A DNA stretch of 11,530 bases, taken from DYHD01 sp964411065 (lineage in GTDB: Bacteria; Nitrospirota; Thermodesulfovibrionia; Thermodesulfovibrionales; Dissulfurispiraceae). Of this stretch, positions 5,051 through 11,530 are shown piece by piece. The notes under the pieces were generated by a model. That model saw nothing but the letters and a program-made list of their open reading frames with translations. It had not been told where the DNA came from and searched no databases. Position 1 is the stretch's first letter. The number at the start of each line of letters is the position of its first letter. The translations under genes and the position numbers were made by a program. The stretch spans positions 1 to 11,530 of the forward strand of contig CAYPJO010000057.1 in assembly GCA_964411065.1 (NCBI GenBank). The letters are read 5' to 3'.

Positions 5051-8000
5051 TTATTTGCTGATGCGATTTTCTCTCTTAAGCTCTCTCTGCTTCCATATCA
5101 TGAATATAGCAGGATAGATTAATAATTCAAGGATAGTAGATGTTATTACACCTCCCACCATAGGGGTAGCTATCCTTTTCATAACATCAGCTCCTGTCCC
5201 AGTTGCAAATAGAATTGGCACAAGCCCGGCAAGTATGATGGAAGCGGTCATTATCTTGGGTCTAATCCTTTTTACTGCTCCATACATTATCGCCTCTTTT
5301 AGCCCATCAGGAGTTTTGAGCTTTCCTTCTTTTTTCCATTTTTCATAAGCAAGGTCAAGATAAAGTAGCATGATGACACCAGTCTCAGCATCAAGCCCTG
5401 CAAGAGCAATAATGCCTACCCATACAGCTATGCTCATATTATAATTGAGCAGGTAGAGGAGCCAGAAGGAGCCAACAAGTGAGAATGGGACAGCAAGAAG
5501 AACAATCATTGTCTTGACGGCAGACTTAGTATTCAAATAAATCAGGACGAATATAATAAGAATTGTAAGAGGGATGACAAGTTTTAATCTCTCATGGGTT
5601 TTAATAAGATATTCATATTCGCCGCTCCACTGAATGCGGTAGCCCTCTGGAATTTTCAGAGTTGCAACCTTCTTTTTTGCGTCCTCTACATAACTGCCTA
5701 CATCCCTTCCTGAATAATCAATAAATACATAAGATGCAAGAAGACCCTCCTCACTTTTTATCGAGGTGGCACCTTTTACGATATTAATATCAGCAATTTG
5801 ACCGAGTGGTATATTCGATATCGTCTGAAATTGAGGTCTTAAGGGGATATTCTCCCCTGATGTTTTACCTGTCATATCAGAACCTGCACTCATTACAGGC
5901 ACTAAAACCCTTTTGAGCTTTTCGATATCATCTCTTAATTCCCTTGAATATCTAACATTTACAGGGTATCTCGCCCTGCCTTCAACGGTAGTAGTCAGGT
6001 TCATCCCGCCTATTGCAGATTGAATAATTTCCTGCACTTCATCTATTGTCAACCCGTACCGGCCTGCTTCTTCGCGCTTTATACTAATATCGAGGAAATA
6101 TCCTGTTGTAAGGCGTTCTGCGTATGCGCTTCTTGTGCCTGGCACTTCCTTAATATGGTGTTCTATTTCTATCCCGATTCTTTCAATTTCTTCGATGTCT
6201 GGACCAAGTATTTTGATTCCAACAGGCGTTCTGATACCTGTTGCAAGCATGTCTATGCGGGCTTTGATTGGCATTGTAAAAGAATTGGCAACGCCAGGAA
6301 TAGTAAGAGCATCGTTCATTTCATCCTTAAGCTTTTCTACAGTCATGCCAGGTCTCCATTCGGATTCTGGTTTCAGGTTTATAACTGTCTCAAACATCTC
6401 AAGAGGGGCAGGGTCTGTTGCTGTCTCGGCTCTCCCTGCCTTTCCGAATACCTGTGCAACCTCTGGGATGTCTTTTAATAATTTGTCCTGAAGCTTGAGA
6501 AGCCAAGCAACCTCTGTTATGGATGCCCCTGGCACAGTAACAGGCATATAAAAAAGTGTCCCCTCATAAAGTGGCGGCATGAATTCAGAACCAAGTTTCA
6601 TGAATGGATAGGCAGTTAAAGTAGTGATAATAATGGCTGCAATTATAACCATCTTTTTAAAACGCAATGTAAGCAACGCTATAGGTTCATACATTTTATG
6701 GAGAATAATACTGATAGGGTTTTTTTCTTCGGGTTTGATCTTTCCCCTGATTAAAAATGTCATCAAGACAGGGGTAAGGGTTATAGCAAGAAAAGATGCA
6801 AAAAGCATCGCAAATGTCTTGGTATAGGCGAGTGGTTTAAAGAGTCTTCCTGCCTGTGCCTGAAGGGCGAATACAGGAAGAAAGGCAATTGTTATCACCA
6901 GCAGAGAAAAGAATAGGGAAGGACCAACCTCTTTTGCTGCCTCGATGATTACATCTTTTCTGCTTCCCTGTCTGCCGTGCAATTCCCATTCTTCAAGCTT
7001 CTTGTGGGCGTTTTCGACCATGATTATAGAGGCATCCACCATAGCTCCTATAGCAATAGCTATCCCGCTCAAACTCATAATATTGGAGGTTACATTCAGA
7101 TGATACATCAGTATGAATGACATTATTATCGCCACAGGTAATGTCAATATCACCACAATGGCGCTCGGCAGGTGAAACAGAAAAACTATGCAGACAGCAC
7201 TAACGGCAATAGCAAGCTTGATGATCTCATCTGTGAGGGTATCTATTGAGCGGCGTATGAGGTCAGTTCTGTCATAAGTTGTGACGATTTTTACACCTTT
7301 TGGAAGGGCAGGGGCTACTTCATTATTGATTTTCTCTTTGACCCTGTCTATTACATTCAAAACATTTTCGCCAAATCTCACAACCACAATGCCGCCTACT
7401 ACTTCACCTTTGCCATCTAATTCAGCGACGCCCCTTCTGATTTCAGGGCCGAGCTGGACAGTCGCAATATCTTTTAAATATATAGGCGTTCCTACATTAT
7501 TAACGAACACAGGGACATTTTCAAGATCTTTGATATCCTTGATATATCCCCTTCCTCGAATCATATATTCTATGCCTGAAAATTCAACCACCCTACCTTC
7601 AACATCACGGTTGCTTTTTCTAACAGCTTCGAGCACCTTTGTGAGAGGAATATTGTATGCCAGGAGACGGTTGGGGTCAATTGTAATCTGATATTGCTTG
7701 ACAAACCCACCTATGCTCGCTACCTGTGAAACCCCTTGAACACTTTCAATGGCGAGTTTGATATACCAATCCTGAATTGAACGGAGCTCAGAAAGATCAT
7801 ATCTGCCCGACTCATCCACTAATGCATATGAGAATCCCCATCCAAGACTTGTTGCATCCGGACCAAGAACAGGGTTGACATCAGTCGGAAGTTTATTTCT
7901 AACAGCCTGAAGGTATTCAAGTATCCTGCTTCTAGCCCAATAAATATCAGTGCCTTCTTCAAATATCACATATATAAAAGAACTTCCCAGAAAGGAAAAT

Positions 8001-8251
8001 CCACGCACTGCCTGAACTTTTGGTGCCGCAAGAAGGCTGGAGGAAATGGGATAAGTAATCTGGTCTTCCACGAGATTGGGGCTTCTACCTGTCCATTCCG
8101 TATAGATTATCACCTGTGTATCACTCAAATCTGGAATTGCATCAAGGGGGGTCTTTTGAAGGGATATATATCCCCATATTAAGAAAAAAATAATTAGCAT
8201 TAAAACAATGAAGCTGTTTCTAGCGCTATATTCAATTATTTTAGATATCAT
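5051..8251 (-). CDS. cusA: CusA-like heavy-metal RND efflux pump, Cu(I)/Ag(I) type
   Basis: This 1066-residue protein is a full-length inner-membrane HME-RND transporter driven by the proton gradient, with helix 1 near residues 13-30, helices 2-6 at about 340-500 and helices 8-12 at about 890-1055. Metal specificity can be read from the periplasmic cleft. M569 (in LFYMPVTVPG), M619 (in APLEMFET) and M668 (in ARIDMLATG) align with M573, M623 and M672 of E. coli CusA, the three-methionine Cu(I)/Ag(I) site. The proton-relay residues D406 (GAMVDAS), E956 (DAETGV) and K999 (RPKIM) are also kept. An extra loop of roughly 20-25 residues (about 787-812) is inserted before IPLGQIADI. It is the last gene of the efflux operon, 19 nt after cusB, with only a weak ribosome-binding site. 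Confidence 0.95.
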   Translation of the reverse strand: MISKIIEYSARNSFIVLMLIIFFLIWGYISLQKTPLDAIPDLSDTQVIIYTEWTGRSPNLVEDQITYPISSSLLAAPKVQAVRGFSFLGSSFIYVIFEEGTDIYWARSRILEYLQAVRNKLPTDVNPVLGPDATSLGWGFSYALVDESGRYDLSELRSIQDWYIKLAIESVQGVSQVASIGGFVKQYQITIDPNRLLAYNIPLTKVLEAVRKSNRDVEGRVVEFSGIEYMIRGRGYIKDIKDLENVPVFVNNVGTPIYLKDIATVQLGPEIRRGVAELDGKGEVVGGIVVVRFGENVLNVIDRVKEKINNEVAPALPKGVKIVTTYDRTDLIRRSIDTLTDEIIKLAIAVSAVCIVFLFHLPSAIVVILTLPVAIIMSFILMYHLNVTSNIMSLSGIAIAIGAMVDASIIMVENAHKKLEEWELHGRQGSRKDVIIEAAKEVGPSLFFSLLVITIAFLPVFALQAQAGRLFKPLAYTKTFAMLFASFLAITLTPVLMTFLIRGKIKPEEKNPISIILHKMYEPIALLTLRFKKMVIIAAIIITTLTAYPFMKLGSEFMPPLYEGTLFYMPVTVPGASITEVAWLLKLQDKLLKDIPEVAQVFGKAGRAETATDPAPLEMFETVINLKPESEWRPGMTVEKLKDEMNDALTIPGVANSFTMPIKARIDMLATGIRTPVGIKILGPDIEEIERIGIEIEHHIKEVPGTRSAYAERLTTGYFLDISIKREEAGRYGLTIDEVQEIIQSAIGGMNLTTTVEGRARYPVNVRYSRELRDDIEKLKRVLVPVMSAGSDMTGKTSGENIPLRPQFQTISNIPLGQIADINIVKGATSIKSEEGLLASYVFIDYSGRDVGSYVEDAKKKVATLKIPEGYRIQWSGEYEYLIKTHERLKLVIPLTILIIFVLIYLNTKSAVKTMIVLLAVPFSLVGSFWLLYLLNYNMSIAVWVGIIALAGLDAETGVIMLLYLDLAYEKWKKEGKLKTPDGLKEAIMYGAVKRIRPKIMTASIILAGLVPILFATGTGADVMKRIATPMVGGVITSTILELLIYPAIFMIWKQRELKRENRISK

Positions 8252-8270
8252 TGGAATTTATCCCAGTGAC

Positions 8271-9500
8271 TCAGTGAGTATGGAGGGGGATGACGCCTTT
8301 GAGTTTTGATTCGGAATCAATAAGGAATGTCGCCGATGAGACGACATTCTCTCCCGATTGCAGACCTTTCAGAACCTCAATATTTTCATCATCCTTGAGA
8401 CCCAGTAAAACCTCTCTCGGCTCAAAATACCCTTCCCCTTTATCAACATATACAATTTTTCTCATCCCTGTATCGATTACAGCACTTTTAGGGATAACCA
8501 GTCTCTTACCAAGATCAATCTTTATTTCGACATTGGTAAACATCTTAGGCTTAAGCTGCCCATTTGGGTTAGGCAGTGTGAATCGCACGCGAGCGGTTCG
8601 GGTATCTCCAGAGAGTTCGGGATAGACATATTCAATAGTGGATAAAAATTCCCTTTTGGGTAAATAACTAAGGGCGATTCGGGCTTTCATGCCAACCCTG
8701 ACAAGGGATAATTCATATTCATATATTTCAGAGATTATCCAGACAGACGATAAATCAGCAATATCAAAGAGCTTCTCACCGGGCATGACACGCATTCCTT
8801 TTACTGCCATTTTTTGAACAACATACCCACTGACAGGACTGTGAATAGTAATAGTTCTAAGAGGGGTTTTTGTCTGCTCTATTTTCTTTATCTGTTCTTC
8901 TGTTATATCCCAGTAACTGAGCCTCTTTTTTGCTGCTGAGATAATTTTCTCGGCATCTATGGAAAGCATTTTTCTTAGCTCATTGTCAGACTTCAATATT
9001 TCAGCATCTGCCCTCCATCTCAATGCATCTATAAATTCGTGCTGGGAGGCTATCAGTTCAGGGCTATAAATCTCAGCAAGTGGATCACCCTTATTAACAT
9101 ATTTGCCTGTGTAATCCACATGAAGCTTTTCGATCCACCCCTCAAATTTAGTATTTATTGAAGAGAGCCGTCTTTCGTCATACTCGATGCGCCCTACTGT
9201 TCTGATAATCTTTTTTAGAGGTTTTACAGTTACCTGAGTTGTTTTAACACCAATTAAATGTTGTTTCTCTGGGGATATTTCAATCGCAGGAGCTTCGGCT
9301 TCATTGCTATTGACCTGAGTGGGAGCTTCAGGCTTCCCATCCGGCTTGCTAGTTATTGTCGCATGTCCTTGATGGTTTGAAGAATATTTCTGCTTTTCAC
9401 TGGAGGAGATTTTGTTAATAGCCCCTGATAATAAAAAATACACAAGAATTCCAATGCCACAGATTAATAACAAAACAATTAAGGGCAACCCTTTCTTCAT
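8271..9500 (-). CDS. cusB: CusB-like periplasmic membrane fusion protein of the RND efflux system
   Basis: This 409-residue adaptor links the RND pump to the outer-membrane channel. It has one N-terminal anchor (residues about 5-25), a polar linker, lipoyl/barrel-sandwich halves at about 113-145 and 215-250 (FEGWIEKLHVDYTGKYV; IHSPVSGYVV), an alpha-hairpin between them (SPELIASQHEF onward), and beta-barrel and membrane-proximal domains to about residue 400. YPELSGDTRTARVR (293-306) is typical of the CusB branch. E. coli CusB binds Cu(I)/Ag(I) through N-terminal methionines. Here the N-terminal linker contains no Met, only His43 and His46, and the protein ends in HTH. Its start overlaps the stop of the TolC gene by 4 bp (ATGA), so translation is probably coupled. 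Confidence 0.93.
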   Translation of the reverse strand: MKKGLPLIVLLLICGIGILVYFLLSGAINKISSSEKQKYSSNHQGHATITSKPDGKPEAPTQVNSNEAEAPAIEISPEKQHLIGVKTTQVTVKPLKKIIRTVGRIEYDERRLSSINTKFEGWIEKLHVDYTGKYVNKGDPLAEIYSPELIASQHEFIDALRWRADAEILKSDNELRKMLSIDAEKIISAAKKRLSYWDITEEQIKKIEQTKTPLRTITIHSPVSGYVVQKMAVKGMRVMPGEKLFDIADLSSVWIISEIYEYELSLVRVGMKARIALSYLPKREFLSTIEYVYPELSGDTRTARVRFTLPNPNGQLKPKMFTNVEIKIDLGKRLVIPKSAVIDTGMRKIVYVDKGEGYFEPREVLLGLKDDENIEVLKGLQSGENVVSSATFLIDSESKLKGVIPLHTH

Positions 9501-10855
9501 GGTCGATCTTCTCTCTCACTATCTTCTATATTACTATAACCTGTAATTTTCAGGGCTGTAAGCTCTTCAAGTTTTGCGATAGCCTTTTCCCTTTCAACAA
9601 ATTGAGTCCAGTATAAAATCTCAGTATCTATTATGTTCTTGATTTTTGTTAAAACAGATAGGGCATCAGACTTTCCTGCAATATATGCTGCTATTGAGAG
9701 TTCAACATCCTGATGCATCTTGGGGATAATGCCGCTTTTATACAAATCAATCAGTCTCTCAGAGGTCTTAAACATCGAATAAGCATCCCTCACAGATGTG
9801 AAAATCATAAGCTTTGCTGCGTCAAGTTCATTTCTTGTTTCAGAGAGTAAGGATATGCTCTCATTTACAGACTCTCGCTGCTTTGTTCTATAGAATAAAG
9901 GGATGTTAATAGTTGCTGTGATGCTCCACATATCTTGAAATAGAGTGCCTCTAGCAAAATAGCTTCCTGTTAAAGTAAAATCAGGATAATATTCTCTGTG
10001 AGCCATTTTTAGTTTTGCCTCAGAACCTTTGACCATACTTTCCAGAGCCTTTATATCAGGTGAGTTTAAAACTGCTATTTTAAATAGTTCGTCAAGGGAA
10101 TATCTAAAAAGGGTGGCTTCTATTTCTGTTGGTCTTCCTACCGCTGCATTAATATCCCTTCCAGTTGTATAGTTTAGCATCGCCTCAATGGATTGAATCT
10201 TTTGCTTGAGCATTTCCTTTTTTTCAAGTAGCATGTATTTTTCTGTCTGAGCCATCAATAAATCCTGAAGAGTTCCTGTCCCTGTTTTATAACGGGACTC
10301 GGCAACATCTTCAATTTTTGAAAACAAGTTTGTTCGTTTGTCGAGTAAATCAATAGTTTTATATACCAGAAAAAGCGAATAATAAAGCTCCTTTACTCTT
10401 GATATGATTCTAAGCCTCAAAGATTCGTATCGTGCCTGGAGGCTCTCAAAGTCTCTTGCGGCCATTTCGCGCTTTAAAGAGAGCTTCCCATAAAAAGGAA
10501 TCATCTGAGATACCGAGAACATCCACTGTGAGTCGGGAGACATTTCTTTGCCGAAGGTATAAAGGTTTTTTGTGCCTTCATTCTGATAGCCGAACATGAA
10601 CATTGGATCGGGGAGGCTTCCAGCCTGAGGAATTCTAAATCGTGAAGCTGCGACCTTAGATTGGGCAGAACGTATTTCAGGATTATTCCTCAGAGCTTCA
10701 TCGATCAAGTCTTGGAGCTTCAAGTCTGAAGAAAATGCGGATTGAGGGAAGAAAATAGAGGCTGCCAGTATAGAAAACCCGAGGACAAGGCAAAAACGCA
10801 AAAAAGTCAAAAAACGGTTAATATGGCTGCTTCGATTTTGCCATTGCCCTCGCAT
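9497..10855 (-). CDS. TolC/CusC-family outer-membrane efflux channel
   Basis: This 452-residue protein has the length and two-repeat layout of outer-membrane efflux proteins. A signal peptide with a rather long basic start is followed by a hydrophobic core and likely cleavage near AFSSD (residues about 41-44). The mature part starts LQDLIDEALRNNPEI, the standard first helix of the first repeat. The second repeat begins near LDELFKIAVLNSPDIKAL (about 255-270). Long amphipathic helices such as RVKELYYSLFLVYKTID would build the periplasmic tunnel. The gap to the upstream gene is 5 bp and the downstream overlap is 4 bp, so this is the exit duct of the Cus-type pump. No lipobox cysteine is visible, unlike E. 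coli CusC. Confidence 0.93.
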   Translation of the reverse strand: MRGQWQNRSSHINRFLTFLRFCLVLGFSILAASIFFPQSAFSSDLKLQDLIDEALRNNPEIRSAQSKVAASRFRIPQAGSLPDPMFMFGYQNEGTKNLYTFGKEMSPDSQWMFSVSQMIPFYGKLSLKREMAARDFESLQARYESLRLRIISRVKELYYSLFLVYKTIDLLDKRTNLFSKIEDVAESRYKTGTGTLQDLLMAQTEKYMLLEKKEMLKQKIQSIEAMLNYTTGRDINAAVGRPTEIEATLFRYSLDELFKIAVLNSPDIKALESMVKGSEAKLKMAHREYYPDFTLTGSYFARGTLFQDMWSITATINIPLFYRTKQRESVNESISLLSETRNELDAAKLMIFTSVRDAYSMFKTSERLIDLYKSGIIPKMHQDVELSIAAYIAGKSDALSVLTKIKNIIDTEILYWTQFVEREKAIAKLEELTALKITGYSNIEDSEREDRP

Positions 10856-10860
10856 CGAGG

Positions 10861-11250
10861 CTACCTGATATCGATGTTGAATTTCATACTGCTTGTCCTG
10901 CCATCACGGGTTATTTTTACGACGACATTCCATGGTCCAGCCATCGAAAAATTCAGTTTAGCCATGTATTCCGAACCCTTAATCTCAGCATCAGTCATGT
11001 AATTCATTGGTGCCATGCCGGGCATCGGCGGCATTGAGTATTCGATTTTTACTTTGGCGTCATTGATATATTTGCCTGATGTATCTTTAATTTCGACTTT
11101 TATCTGATTGACGCCGACGATGGGCGGATTTTTATCAATTTTCGCAGTAACCTCATAGTCTCCCGCCTTTTTCTTTACCGTATAATCTTTCGCATAAGCA
11201 AAGCTTGCAATCAAAAACAAAGTTAATGTGAAAACTGCTAATTTCTTCAA
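10861..11250 (-). CDS. Met-rich periplasmic YtkA/FixH-like protein, probable copper-binding partner of the pump
   Basis: This 129-residue protein has a classical signal peptide (KKLAVFTLTLFLIASFAYA, cleavage after residue 20) and a small beta-sandwich resembling the YtkA-like family. It includes a VKVEI-type strand, IEYSMPPMPGMAPMNYM at residues 69-85, and a final M103-A-G-P-W-N-V strand. Seven methionines between 73 and 103 (73, 76, 79, 82, 85, 96, 103) suggest soft-metal binding. In the Cus system of E. coli, CusF delivers Cu(I)/Ag(I) to the pump. No CusF is visible here and this first gene of the operon is well placed to take that role, by inference. The start is TTG at 11248-11250, fixed by the strong AAGGAGGA upstream. 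The next gene follows after 5 bp. Confidence 0.85.
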   Translation of the reverse strand: MKKLAVFTLTLFLIASFAYAKDYTVKKKAGDYEVTAKIDKNPPIVGVNQIKVEIKDTSGKYINDAKVKIEYSMPPMPGMAPMNYMTDAEIKGSEYMAKLNFSMAGPWNVVVKITRDGRTSSMKFNIDIR

Positions 11251-11256
11251 TTTCGA

Positions 11257-11264
11257 TCCTCCTT
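11257..11264 (-). promoter_or_regulatory. Ribosome-binding site that fixes the TTG start
   Basis: On the - strand AAGGAGGA lies 6 nt before TTG at 11248-11250. There is no ATG at a suitable distance, and the signal peptide begins exactly at this TTG. A rare start codon behind a strong site may set moderate expression of the first efflux gene. Confidence 0.85.
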
Positions 11265-11301
11265 CAGAATATTCAAAAAACAGACCTTATAATTTATTAT
11301 C

Positions 11302-11312
11302 CTACATTGTAG
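11302..11312. promoter_or_regulatory. Operator palindrome CTACATTGTAG in the efflux promoter
   Basis: CTACATTGTAG is a perfect palindrome around its central base. It differs by one or two bases from the copies at 161-171 and 177-187 and shares CTACATTGT with 1305-1313. It overlies the -10 hexamer of the efflux promoter, so a bound repressor would exclude RNA polymerase. It resembles the CopY cop box (TACAnnTGTA) but has one base less in the centre. Confidence 0.7.
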
Positions 11313-11334
11313 CATACTCAAATTATAAATGCAA
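11306..11334 (-). promoter_or_regulatory. Sigma70-type promoter of the efflux operon
   Basis: On the - strand TTGCAT (11334-11329) is followed by a 17-bp spacer and TACAAT (11311-11306), then CTACAATGTAG-type operator sequence continuing to 11302. Transcription would begin near 11298 and give a leader of about 48 nt to the TTG start. The -10 hexamer, spacer length and operator register are the same as at the promoter at 139-167. Confidence 0.75.
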
Positions 11335-11379
11335 TGAAATCTAAAATACAAGTATAAAAGTATTTTGCCTATAAAAAGA

Positions 11380-11520
11380 TTAATTATTTAGAACAGATAG
11401 GACAGTTATCCTAAAACTGTTTTCAAATACAATCTTATATTTTATGTCTACTAAAATCTGTTTGCTAAGATAGATAACAATTCCAAATCCCGATATAGAA
11501 ATTTCATAAACCAAAAACCC
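11380..11520 (-). pseudogene. Possible remnant of a histidine-kinase C-terminus
   Basis: A 46-codon frame on the - strand reads ISGFGIVIYLSKQILVDIKY and then KIVFENSFRITVLSVLNN before TAA at 11380-11382. The pattern resembles the last part of a sensor-kinase ATPase domain (GxGLGxYxxKxI, then xKI, then SxFTI), but the second G-box is imperfect and there is a stop immediately upstream at 11521-11523. In this AT-rich stretch such a frame could be chance. If real it would be a decayed sensor gene lying upstream of the efflux operon. Confidence 0.25.
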
Positions 11521-11530
11521 TTAAGCCAAA

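Noticed and set aside
6020..6827. Several open frames on the + strand opposite the cusA gene
   Set aside because: They are antisense shadows of a long conserved coding sequence, without ribosome-binding sites or recognisable domains.
11343..11366. AAAATAC/GTATTTT inverted repeat upstream of the efflux promoter
   Set aside because: Seven AT-rich base pairs in very AT-rich DNA are expected by chance, and the arms show no relation to the CTACAATGT operator.
11402..11420. ACAGTT/AACTGT inverted repeat followed by TTTT as an intrinsic terminator
   Set aside because: The six-bp stem is AT-rich and weak, no gene on the + strand ends before it, and it overlaps a possible coding remnant.
1..11530. 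tRNA, rRNA, CRISPR arrays, transposases or phage genes
   Set aside because: No clover-leaf, regularly spaced repeat array, transposase or integrase motif was seen on either strand. The only repeats are the short duplications and operators listed.

Overview
The window is AT-rich bacterial chromosome with two main blocks that converge near 4.8-5.05 kb. The combination of an NrfD/PsrC quinol-interacting membrane protein, a membrane-anchored tetraheme cytochrome c, a Tat-exported ferredoxin with four [4Fe-4S] clusters and a Gram-negative Cus-type metal efflux system suggests an anaerobic or facultative diderm. Nitrospirota or Desulfobacterota would fit, but the phylum is an inference from gene content and composition.

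Left block, + strand. The window opens with what looks like the last codons of an upstream gene (2-58), ending in a perfect 18-bp tandem duplication. A good sigma70-type promoter (139-167) follows, with three copies of a CTACAATGT-type operator on or just after it. It drives a small two-helix membrane protein (279-668) with an internally duplicated C-terminal tail. Next come a perfect 13-bp inverted repeat, a single-domain cupin (882-1241) and a GntR/HutC-type repressor with a UTRA domain (1326-2057). The repressor's start codon sits directly behind another operator copy. A three-gene respiratory module follows: NrfD-like subunit (2243-3430), tetraheme cytochrome c (3473-4018) and NrfC-like ferredoxin (4037-4807). 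No catalytic subunit is visible. Between the blocks lies a frameshifted remnant of the C-terminus of a Cys/Met-metabolism PLP enzyme (about 4815-5008).

Right block, - strand. A tightly packed operon, read from right to left, encodes a Met-rich YtkA/FixH-like periplasmic protein (11250-10861, TTG start), a TolC-family outer-membrane channel (10855-9497), a CusB-like membrane fusion protein (9500-8271) and a CusA-like RND pump (8251-5051). The pump keeps the three-methionine Cu(I)/Ag(I) site and the proton-relay residues of E. coli CusA. The operon's promoter (11306-11334) carries a perfect CTACATTGTAG palindrome lying on its -10 hexamer.

The most interesting signal is that the same 11-bp operator lies in the same register over the -10 box of promoters about 11 kb apart, and a third copy precedes gntR. 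This suggests one local regulon in which the GntR/UTRA protein controls the small membrane protein, itself, the copper/silver efflux operon and perhaps the respiratory module. No classical copper regulator (CueR, CusRS, CopY or CsoR) is visible. A weak histidine-kinase-like reading frame at the right edge (11380-11520, - strand) could be a relic of one.
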